A DNA stretch of 8,739 nt from 2-01-FULL-33-17 sp964401705 (lineage in GTDB: Bacteria > Patescibacteriota > Minisyncoccia > Phycocordibacterales > UBA9973): the NCBI GenBank assembly GCA_964401705.1, contig CAYNZJ010000023.1:1-8739 (forward strand), given 5' to 3'. The position numbers and the translations under genes are program-made. The notes beneath the pieces are model-generated. The model was not told where the DNA came from, did no database searches, and was given only the letters and a program-made list of their open reading frames with translations. Positions within the stretch are counted from its first letter, which is position 1. Every line of letters begins with the position of its first letter. This document shows, piece by piece, positions 1 to 6,600 of this stretch.

Positions 1-80
1 GTGCAAACAAAATAAAAAGTCTTTTCTCTACTCATCCATCAGTTGAAGATAGAATTATTGCACTTTTAAATAATAGATAA
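1..80 (+). CDS. htpX: C-terminal end of HtpX-like M48 metalloprotease (partial)
   Basis: Only the last 25 codons are present, read from base 3 to a TAA at 78-80. The encoded tail contains LFSTHPSVEDRIIALL. This matches the conserved C-terminus of HtpX-type M48 zinc metalloproteases, where an 'L(F/Y)STHP-x-x-E-x-R-I' signature closes the peptidase domain. The family consists of inner-membrane proteases that degrade misfolded membrane proteins under stress. The HExxH zinc motif and the membrane helices would lie to the left of the window and cannot be seen. The gene converges on the GIY-YIG nuclease gene, with 34 bases between the two stop codons and no clear terminator there. The identification rests on a short but distinctive motif; another M48 subfamily member is possible. 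Confidence 0.72.
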   Translation, partial: ANKIKSLFSTHPSVEDRIIALLNNR

Positions 81-114
81 AAGTTTTACAGATATAGAAA
101 TTATTAGTAAATTA

Positions 115-345
115 CTAAAAGTGTTTATTCATAAATGCTCTACCTGAACCTGATTTTAGATATTTCTCAAATTCAAATGCCTTGTATTGATCTTTAAATG
201 CAACATAATTCAAAAGCTCAATTGGTCTTCTCTCTCTAGTTGCTGGCACATAACCCTTTTGATGACGATTTATGCGCTCCTTTAAATCATTTGTGCAACC
301 AATATAATAACCATCTTTGCATTTTAAGTTATAAACATAATACAT
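115..345 (-). CDS. Small GIY-YIG endonuclease-domain protein
   Basis: A 76-residue protein that is essentially one GIY-YIG nuclease domain. The first motif is YVYNL (residues 3-7) and the second YYIGCTNDL (13-21). Arg24 in LKERINRH is the expected catalytic arginine. Glu60 in FEKYLKSGSGRAF is the expected metal-binding glutamate, and this C-terminal motif is typical of the small stand-alone family. Family members cut DNA in repair or in mobile-element contexts, but the role of the short stand-alone version is unknown. An in-frame ATG six codons upstream exists (base 363). I chose the ATG at 345 because family members usually start M-Y/x-Y-V-Y and because an extended -10 (TGT-TATATT) ends exactly seven bases before it, which predicts a leaderless mRNA. 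The gene lies on the same strand as tRNA-Ser and about 90 bases downstream of it. Confidence 0.85.
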   Translation of the reverse strand: MYYVYNLKCKDGYYIGCTNDLKERINRHQKGYVPATRERRPIELLNYVAFKDQYKAFEFEKYLKSGSGRAFMNKHF

Positions 346-351
346 AATATA

Positions 352-360
352 AATATAACA
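352..360 (-). promoter_or_regulatory. Extended -10 promoter of the GIY-YIG gene
   Basis: Read on the minus strand, TGT-TATATT (360 to 352) is an extended -10 box. Its expected +1 is base 345, the A of the ATG, so the transcript would be leaderless. No good -35 is visible. The region is very AT-rich, so a chance match is possible. Confidence 0.45.
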
Positions 361-375
361 CATAATAATATATGT

Positions 376-438
376 CGCCTTTGCAACCCTTCAGCGGACT
401 TTGTCTCGCCGAAGGTTCGCTACTGCGAACCAAAGGCG
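376..438 (-). repeat. GC-rich folded element at the 3' edge of the tRNA gene
   Basis: A GC-rich island in AT-rich surroundings that can fold as a closed three-way structure. The outer stem CGCCTTTG/CAAAGGCG pairs bases 438-431 with 383-376. Inside it is a perfect hairpin GGTTCGC-AGTA-GCGAACC (431-414, sharing base 431 with the outer stem). A second stem CCTTCGGCG/CGCTGAAGG (415-407 with 396-388, one G-T pair) follows. The outer stem begins within the last two bases of the tRNA gene. It looks like a dispersed palindromic (REP-like) repeat or an RNA 3' trailer structure. It has no U-tract that would make it a standard terminator. The function is unknown. Confidence 0.55.
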
Positions 439-521
439 GAAGGTAGGAGATTCGAACTCCTGATGGTATTACCCATACTCGCTTTCCAAGCGAGCGCACT
501 AGACCACTATGCGAACCCTCC
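437..521 (-). tRNA. tRNA-Ser (anticodon GGA)
   Basis: An 85-base class II tRNA. The acceptor stem GGAGGGT/ACCTTCC pairs completely, with one G-T pair. The anticodon stem-loop CTCGC-TTGGAAA-GCGAG gives anticodon GGA, which reads serine codons UCC and UCU. The long variable arm contains a GGTA/TACC hairpin. The T arm is AGGAG-TTCGAAT-CTCCT. The discriminator is G73, as usual for serine tRNAs. The genome continues CCT, so CCA is not encoded and must be added by nucleotidyltransferase. A TATAGT box ends eight bases before the mature 5' end, so little or no 5' leader is expected. Confidence 0.96.
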
Positions 522-528
522 ACATTAA

Positions 529-557
529 ACTATATTATTTCTAACACTTTAATTAAA
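529..557 (-). promoter_or_regulatory. Probable promoter of tRNA-Ser
   Basis: On the minus strand, TATAGT occupies 534-529. A weak -35-like TTTAAT occupies 557-552 with a 17-base spacer. The predicted +1 is base 522, one base from the mature tRNA 5' end at 521. The -10 is a good match, the -35 is poor. Confidence 0.45.
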
Positions 558-562
558 CGACA

Positions 563-586
563 GCAAGCCCCCGTCAGGGGGCTTGC
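563..586. other. Perfect GC-rich hairpin in the tRNA / exporter intergenic region
   Basis: GCAAGCCCCC, a GTCA loop, then GGGGGCTTGC form a perfect 10-base-pair stem. It has terminator-like strength but no U-tract on either side. No gene visible in the window ends next to it: the tRNA is transcribed away to the left and the exporter away to the right. It may be a boundary or insulator hairpin, a REP-like repeat, or the remnant of a terminator. Confidence 0.6.
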
Positions 587-596
587 CTTGTGCACG

Positions 597-631
597 CATA
601 ATATATATTAATTAAATTTATATATATTATG
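597..631. repeat. 35-base AT-rich near-perfect palindrome
   Basis: The sequence is symmetric about base 614. Sixteen of 17 pairs match and only 609/619 (T/T) fails. The flanks are CATAATATATAT and ATATATATTATG. It lies 70 bases upstream of the exporter -10 box and follows the GC hairpin at 563-586. It could be an operator for a dimeric regulator, a cruciform-forming site, or a chance result of AT-rich sequence. The rest of 632-698 shows nothing I can name. Confidence 0.5.
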
Positions 632-698
632 TTGATGCTATAATGATCAACTCTTTTAAATTATATCATCAAAAACAAACTTTTTAAAATATATTTTA

Positions 699-707
699 TG
701 GTATAAT
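699..707 (+). promoter_or_regulatory. Extended -10 promoter of the exporter operon
   Basis: TGG-TATAAT is a perfect extended -10. Its last base is at 707, so the expected +1 is 714, the A of the exporter ATG. No Shine-Dalgarno can exist in such a transcript. The -35 area is only a T-run, as is usual when TGn compensates. Confidence 0.65.
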
Positions 708-713
708 CTTTTT

Positions 714-1328
714 ATGTTTATAATTCCTTTTTTAAAAGGTTTATTTGTTGGTTTAGTTGTATCGGTCCCAACTGGGCCGATTGGTTTTTTAACTGTAAAG
801 CGTTCAGTTAACGATGGATTTTGGTCTGGATTTTTTACTGGTCTTGGGGCGGTGGCATCGGATTTGGTTTATGGAATGATAATAATAATTGGGATGAGAA
901 ATGCTACTTTATTTTTTGAAAACTATAAAAATCCAATAAGTTTATTTGGGGGAATTATTTTAGTTGTAATGGGGGTAGTAACTTATTTATCAAAAAGAAA
1001 AAATAATAAAGAAATCAAAAGCAAGGTTACTTATTTGGGTCAATTTATGACATCCTTTCTAATAACTATGCTTAACCCTGTGCAAATAATTGCATTTACT
1101 GCGCTGATGGGATCAATGTCGGTTTTTCATGGGTCTTTTAATTTATCAGTCGTTTTTTTAATTGGACTTCTGATTGGGTCATTAATTTGGTGGACATCAT
1201 TATCATTTGTAATGTCAAAAATAAAAAATAGTTTTAACGAGCATCATATTTTGTTTGTAAATAAAATAGCTGGTGTTGTTATTGGTTTATCAGGAATTTT
1301 TATTTTAATGCAGTTATTTGGAAATTAA
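714..1328 (+). CDS. LysE/RhtB-family transporter (amino-acid exporter type)
   Basis: A 204-residue integral membrane protein with about six hydrophobic segments (roughly residues 4-24, 38-60, 72-92, 108-130, 138-165 and 182-202). This is the usual size and layout for LysE/RhtB exporters. The N-terminal signature is present: VPTGPIGFLTVKRS at 18-31, followed by GFWSGFFTGLGAVASDLVYG at 35-54 with the conserved Gly residues and Asp50. The second-half motif MLNPVQIIAF (around 119-128) matches the family's 'NPK/NPxxxxF' stretch. The family exports amino acids or related small molecules by proton-coupled transport. Here the substrate cannot be told from sequence. It is the first gene of an operon: the Nudix gene starts two bases after its stop. 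Transcription probably starts at the ATG. Base composition is lower in GC than in the genes to the right (about 27% in 240 bases I counted). Confidence 0.85.
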   Translation: MFIIPFLKGLFVGLVVSVPTGPIGFLTVKRSVNDGFWSGFFTGLGAVASDLVYGMIIIIGMRNATLFFENYKNPISLFGGIILVVMGVVTYLSKRKNNKEIKSKVTYLGQFMTSFLITMLNPVQIIAFTALMGSMSVFHGSFNLSVVFLIGLLIGSLIWWTSLSFVMSKIKNSFNEHHILFVNKIAGVVIGLSGIFILMQLFGN

Positions 1329-1330
1329 TT

Positions 1331-2377
1331 ATGAATTATTTAATCGAAGAAAAATTTAATTATCCATTTGGTCCAGGACTTATGAATTTACGAATTCATA
1401 CAGGAGATATTCCAAATGAATCTTTAGTTACTGCAACTAGTGTGTATGTGTTTAGTGGGGATAATATAATTTTAACTGATGGAGCAGGTGACGGTAGAAA
1501 TGGTTTTGAAATCCCTGGTGGCCACAAAGATGATAACGAATCATCATATGATTGCGCAGTCCGTGAACTGTATGAAGAAACTGGGGTTAAGTGTGATTAC
1601 TTAAAACAATTTGGTTATATTGAAATCATTAATCCAGAAATTACAAATCCTAATAACGGTTACCCATACCCAATTAGTTATATGGCTCTTTACGTTGGGG
1701 TTTTAAATGATATGCCCAGCCCAAATCACCATGGTAGCTGGCTTAAATTAAAAGATGCTCGCAATTGTTTGGCTGTTAAGGATTTTATTAAAACTTTTGA
1801 AGTTGCAAACCAGCATTCTTTATACCTTAAGGGTGTCTTTAAACAAGAATTTTTAAAAACATATAACGATAATGGTGAGGATAGTAACATCTTAATGCCG
1901 TATGAAGTTATTCATGTTAATGGGGCATGGCATAAAGGTGTTCATATTTTTGCAATTAATGAAATTGGAGAATTTTTAATTCAAAAGCGTTCAATGAATG
2001 TTCAAACCAAACCCGGGATGTATGAAAATACTGCTGGGGGTCATGTCGAGAATAACAATACTCCAATCCAAACTGCAATAATGGAGATGCAAGAAGAAGC
2101 CGGGATAAAAATAAATCAAAATGATTTAATTTATATTGGAACTATTACTGATGTTTTTAAGGTTGAAGATCGGGGGATATATAACCGTGAATTTGATTAT
2201 GTTTATATTGCTAAAATTAAAAAGTTTGATTTTACCGAACATAATAATAATCTAGAAATAGGGGAATATATTTGGGTGGATGCAAAAGACTATATAAATC
2301 GGGCAATTTCCGGCGACCCAACCATTGCCACTCGTATGAATGAATATTTATTAATTAAAGATTATTTTGGATTTTAA
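1331..2377 (+). CDS. Tandem Nudix hydrolase, two Nudix domains
   Basis: The 348-residue protein carries two Nudix folds. The first (about 30-160) has an intact Nudix box, GX5EX7REUXEEXGU, at 64-86, with Gly64, Glu70, Arg78, Glu79, Glu82 and Glu83, so it should bind metal and hydrolyse a nucleoside-diphosphate-X substrate. The second (about 188-340) starts WHKGVHIFAIN and has GEFLIQKRS followed by AGGHVENN, resembling the IPP-isomerase/YfcD-like branch. Its box at 237-259 is altered: Asn243 replaces the first Glu and Met251 replaces the Arg, although Glu252, Glu255 and Glu256 remain. Single-domain Nudix proteins are usually 130-200 residues, so this is a fusion or duplication. A weak GGAA lies seven bases before the ATG, inside the end of the exporter gene, consistent with translation from the shared mRNA. 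The substrate is unknown. Confidence 0.88.
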   Translation: MNYLIEEKFNYPFGPGLMNLRIHTGDIPNESLVTATSVYVFSGDNIILTDGAGDGRNGFEIPGGHKDDNESSYDCAVRELYEETGVKCDYLKQFGYIEIINPEITNPNNGYPYPISYMALYVGVLNDMPSPNHHGSWLKLKDARNCLAVKDFIKTFEVANQHSLYLKGVFKQEFLKTYNDNGEDSNILMPYEVIHVNGAWHKGVHIFAINEIGEFLIQKRSMNVQTKPGMYENTAGGHVENNNTPIQTAIMEMQEEAGIKINQNDLIYIGTITDVFKVEDRGIYNREFDYVYIAKIKKFDFTEHNNNLEIGEYIWVDAKDYINRAISGDPTIATRMNEYLLIKDYFGF

Positions 2378-2406
2378 AAGTTTCTATAAAATTTATAAAT
2401 AAAAAA

Positions 2407-2431
2407 GCGTGTTTCCCATAGAGAAACACGC
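2407..2431. terminator. Bidirectional rho-independent terminator
   Basis: GCGTGTTTC pairs with GAAACACGC (nine pairs, seven-base loop). On the plus strand the stem is followed by AATATTTTTTA. On the minus strand it is followed by six T (bases 2406-2401). It therefore serves both converging genes, the Nudix gene and the T9SS-type gene. Confidence 0.85.
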
Positions 2432-2453
2432 AATATTTTTTAGTATATATTTA

Positions 2454-3536
2454 TTATTGCACCATTAATTTTTGTCGGACATGAACATCTCTGTTCATGT
2501 CGTCTTTCCCGGTCGCTGTAACCCGGTACATGCCAGGTGACAAATTTACAGTAAGGATATTTCCGGGCCCATTAAATATGGACTGGAACACCATTCTACC
2601 CACTGCATCTTGAATCGTTACACTGTGGTTGTATTCTCTGGTACTAAACCCATATGCACTGAGCACAATTTGGTTTTCTTGTGATGCTGGATTTGGGTAA
2701 ATAGTCAAACCTGTTTCAGGAGCATTACCATTTACCACAAATATTGGTGAATAGTCAGTTCTACCATCACGGTCAATTTGTTTAACTCGATAGTAAGATT
2801 TTCCTGGGAGCGGATTATTGTCAATAAGTGAATATTTTTTAATTTGGCTTGAATTACCAGACCCTAATACTTCACCTATCTTAATCCATTCTCTTTCCCC
2901 ATCCGTTCTCTCTACTTCAAACTTCCAGTTATTAATTTCAGTTGCTGTAGACCATTCTACGAGAACTATTCCATCTCCTGATGAAGCATTTAACTTATAC
3001 CAAGTCACCGGAAGTGGTCCGTCTTTGTAAGTGGGGATACTACATAGACAATCCACCTTGTTCGAGCTTTTATACCTCTCAAAATCAGAGGCCTTCTGAT
3101 CCGGCCAGCTTATCGTTGTTGTGCCGGTATCAACCTTCATGGTTATTACCATAAAAGCTTTGAGGGTAGATTTCATAGTTACAGCTGTCCCTCCTTCTTT
3201 GTACGTCACAGTTAATTTACCATTGGAAAAGGTCATTCCTGTGACCTTATACCCGTTTGAGGCAAAGCTACCCGCGGTGTATGCTGTGTCGATTGCGTTT
3301 ACTTTTCCCGACATGGAAATCTTAAGTTTCCCGTCTCCTAAGGTGAAGTCATCGTACTTGCACTTACCCGCAGATACGAAGAAAGTGAATGTTCCAGCAG
3401 TTTTTGAAAATTTTGTAGAGTCTACTCTCAACTGCAAGCAGTTGGAATAAGATCTTTGGCTAGTTAGACCAAAAAAAGTTAGTAAGATCGCCATCAAAGA
3501 CGAAATGCGGTTTCTGTTGTTGGTAATTTTTTTCAT
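2454..3536 (-). CDS. Secreted protein with T9SS type A-like C-terminal sorting domain
   Basis: A 360-residue protein. Residues 1-31 form a signal peptide: basic start MKKITNNRNR, hydrophobic SLMAILLTFFGL, then a polar cleavage region. Residues 32-170 are a beta-rich domain I cannot name, with pairs of cysteines (Cys33, Cys59, Cys163, Cys165). Residues 175-266 are the fibronectin-like module common in Bacteroidota cargo, with LPVTWYKL, VEWSTATEINNWKFEVER and YYRVKQIDRDGRTDYS. Residues 275-360 begin LTIYPNPAS and continue with VTIQDAVGRMVF and LSPGMYRV, the hallmark of the type IX secretion sorting domain. No T9SS machinery is visible here. The reading frame can be extended to a TTG at 3593, but that lies in the -35 box; the ATG at 3536 gives the signal peptide directly. 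GC is about 40% in 300 counted bases, above its neighbours, suggesting transfer from a Bacteroidota-like donor. The stop is a double TAA. Confidence 0.82.
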   Translation of the reverse strand: MKKITNNRNRISSLMAILLTFFGLTSQRSYSNCLQLRVDSTKFSKTAGTFTFFVSAGKCKYDDFTLGDGKLKISMSGKVNAIDTAYTAGSFASNGYKVTGMTFSNGKLTVTYKEGGTAVTMKSTLKAFMVITMKVDTGTTTISWPDQKASDFERYKSSNKVDCLCSIPTYKDGPLPVTWYKLNASSGDGIVLVEWSTATEINNWKFEVERTDGEREWIKIGEVLGSGNSSQIKKYSLIDNNPLPGKSYYRVKQIDRDGRTDYSPIFVVNGNAPETGLTIYPNPASQENQIVLSAYGFSTREYNHSVTIQDAVGRMVFQSIFNGPGNILTVNLSPGMYRVTATGKDDMNRDVHVRQKLMVQ

Positions 3537-3564
3537 TTGTTTATATGTTTTATATTTCGAAAAC

Positions 3565-3593
3565 ACTATAGCACATTTCTTTAAAACTTGCAA
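3565..3593 (-). promoter_or_regulatory. Minus-strand promoter of the T9SS-type gene
   Basis: Read on the minus strand: TTGCAA (3593-3588), a 17-base spacer ending in TGC, then TATAGT (3570-3565). The predicted +1 is base 3558, giving a 22-base A-rich leader with no Shine-Dalgarno before the ATG at 3536. Its -35 is the same palindromic hexamer used by the opposing promoter. Confidence 0.68.
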
Positions 3594-3616
3594 GTAATGA
3601 ATATATGTGTTATTAT
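3588..3616 (+). promoter_or_regulatory. Plus-strand promoter of the TIGR03790/NHL gene
   Basis: TTGCAA (3588-3593), a 17-base spacer ending in TGT, then TATTAT (3611-3616). The predicted +1 is 3623 or 3624, at the ATG, so the mRNA would be leaderless. It mirrors the minus-strand promoter exactly about the point between 3590 and 3591. Confidence 0.68.
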
Positions 3617-3623
3617 GCGGGAT

Positions 3624-6600
3624 ATGAAAAATTTATATAAGGCGTTTAGCTTTTTTGTTTTATCAGCTATATTATTAACCCCAGCTTTTAGCTTTGCCGC
3701 AAGCCCAACCAACGAAGGTCTGGCTACAGCTAGTGAAGTTTTGGTCGTATATAACTCGGCCTATACTGCTGATAGCAATAATGATTCAACCCAAGACTCT
3801 CTTGAGCTTGCAAATTATTATGCAAACAAAAGAAGTATTCCAAGCGGTAATGTTGTAGGTATAAATACTCCAACAACGCTTGCAATCACACGATCTGACT
3901 ACAACATTTATATAAAATCTCCTCTTGAAACATACTTAACTGATAACAATCTAAAAGACAGTATTAAATATATTGTTTTAATATACGGTATTCCAATGAA
4001 GGTTTATGATATTTCGGGTGCTGCAAATAATTATGTAAATGCTGCAGGTAATCATTCATCTGTTGACGCATCGACAATGTTCCTTTTTCAATCCAACTAC
4101 AGTAGTACTGATGGTAAAATCACAAACCCATATTTTAATGCTGACCCTAATTTAGATTTAACTTACCGTTTTAAATCAAATACTTTTGGCACTGATGTTA
4201 AAATGCAATATTTAGTCACACGCCTGGACGGTTACACTATGGCAGATGTTAAAGATATGATTGATCGCGCATATGATGCTGATAAATCCGGCACAGGCTC
4301 TTTCATTCTAGATCGATATAGTGGAGCTAATAATTTTGGATTTGACTCAATAACTAACACAGCAACTAATTTAAAAAATCTTGGTAAAAATACTTACCCC
4401 GATCCATTTACAACAGGTACAAGTGCAGTCAAAAGTATTTCAAACAGTGTTATGGGTTATGTAAGTTATGGTATTTACGCAGGTTTAGGTAATGACTTTT
4501 TCAACAATGATCTTGATTTTAATTATTTGAATGGAGCGGTCGCAAGTACTTATGAATCATACACAGCATTTAGTAATGTAGAGCCTGACAATACAAACTT
4601 TGGGCAAATTTACCAGTTCATTCGTTCTGGTGGGTCAGGTGGTATTGGTAATGTTTACGAACCTTTTACTACAGGTGTTCCAAATGATTCAGTCTATATG
4701 CCGGCATATTCAGTGGGTTATACTTGGGCTGATTCTGCATATATGTCTTTACCTACTATTAATTGGCAAGCAATTGTAGTTGGAGACCCGTTAATGCGCA
4801 TCGTTAAAGACAATATTGCTGTACCTACAGTTTCATTAAATACTGCAACAAACTTAGATACAAATTCCGTTACTTTAAATGGCAATATTACAAACACTGG
4901 TGGTGAAGATAATATCGTGCGTGGATTCAGATACGGCACAACAAATACTTATGGTAGTTTTGTTAAAGAAATTGGTACGTTTAGTACTGGTGATTTTTCT
5001 TTAGATTTAACCGGTCTTACTTGTAATACAACTTATTATTACCAAGCTTATAGTGCTAACTCTTTAAGAGCTGGTTATAGTACTGAATCTACATTTAAAA
5101 CAAGTCCTTGTTCTGTACCAATTATTGAAACTGACTTGGCGTATGATACAACAATCTCTAGTGCAAAATTGCCTGGCATCATCACCGATATTGGGCAAGG
5201 GCCTCTGACTGAACGTGGGTTTGAATTTGGTTTAACTACTAATTATGGCTCAATAACAACACAAGACGGTAATTTTTCATCAGGAGCATTTACAATAACA
5301 GTTGATGGATTGGAGTGTTATACAAAATATCATTATCGTGCATTTGCAAAAAATTCTGTTGGTACTGGTTATGGTCAAGATAAAACTTTTACAACAAATT
5401 ATAATTGTAAGCCAACAATTTCGACAAATGTTGCAACAATAAATAGCGGTGTAAGTTATAGCCTAAATGCTGACATTAAAAGCGTAGGTGAAGACGTTGT
5501 AACCGAGCGTGGTTTTGATATAGGTACAACTACAAATTACGGAACCACCATAAAAGAAAATGGTAATTTTGGTGGGTCATTTGGTTATGTTTCAAAATTC
5601 GGAAGTTACGGCAGTGGTAATGGCCAATTTGAGGGACCACGATCTATAGCTTTTGATAGTAATGGTAATATCTATGTAGCTGATAGATTAAATCATCGTA
5701 TACAAAAATTTGATTCGTCTGGTAATTTTGTAACCAAATGGGGAAGTTTTGGATCAGGTACTACTCAATTCAAATATCCGCGTGGTATTGCTGTTGATAG
5801 TTTAAACAACGTTTATGTAGCTGATAGCGATAATCATAAAATTAAAAAGTTTGATTCATCGGGGAACTACATAACAAGTTGGGGAAATTATGGCAGTGGT
5901 AATGGTAAAATTTCTTACCCACAAGATCTTGTAATTGATTCATTAAACAATGTTTATGTTTCAGATTATGATAATTCACGTATAACAAAATTTAGCTCTA
6001 CTGGGAGTTATATAACAAAATGGGGTAGTTACGGTAGTGGTGATGGTCAATTTAAACCAGCTTATGATTTAGCAATTGATTCAAATAATGATATTTACGT
6101 AGCAGACCGTAACAATAACCGTATACAAAAGTTTGATTCATCTGGTAACTTTTTAATGAAATTCGGTAACTATGGAACAGAAGATGGTGAATTATTACTC
6201 CCTTCTGGTATCTTGGTTGATATAGATGGCAATATATACGTTGCTGATGAAAACAGCCGTATACAAAAATTTGATAATACAGGAAGCTTTGTATCAAAAA
6301 CGGGTGACGCTGGTAGTACAAATGGTTCATTTAATAGCCCTCAAGGTATAGCATTTGATGCTAGTGGTAATATTTATGTAGCCGACTCGGGGAATAATCG
6401 TATTCAGAAAATTAGTACGAGTGGATTATTTTCAATAACAGTCAACAATTTAGCTTGTGGTACGACTTATAATTATCGTGCATACGCAGTTAATACTGTT
6501 GGTACAGGTTATGGTGCAAATGAAACATTTACTACACCTGGTTGCCCAATATCAGCACCAAGTGCTCCTGTAACCACAACTCCTACAAAAACCAAAAACC

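Noticed and set aside
329..523. Open frame of 64 codons across the tRNA on the minus strand
   Set aside because: It is a translation of tRNA-Ser and the GC-rich element, in a different frame from the nuclease. It has no protein-like features.
563..586. Calling the GC hairpin a terminator
   Set aside because: No U-tract on either side and no gene ending next to it, so I list it only as a hairpin.
2818..3450. Two plus-strand open frames (2818-3030 and 3121-3450) opposite the T9SS-type gene
   Set aside because: They lie entirely antisense to a gene with recognisable domains and show no domain of their own.
3537..3623. Longer versions of the two divergent genes starting at TTG codons (3593 minus, 3588 plus), or at the plus-strand ATGs at 3597 and 3615
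   Set aside because: Both TTG codons lie in the shared -35 palindrome and the two frames would overlap. The ATG choices at 3536 and 3624 give clean signal peptides and fit the predicted transcription starts.
4718..6330. Minus-strand open frames at 4718-4939 and 6052-6330 within the TIGR03790/NHL gene
   Set aside because: Antisense shadows. The second follows the periodicity of the NHL repeats and is rich in Tyr and His, as expected from the reverse strand.
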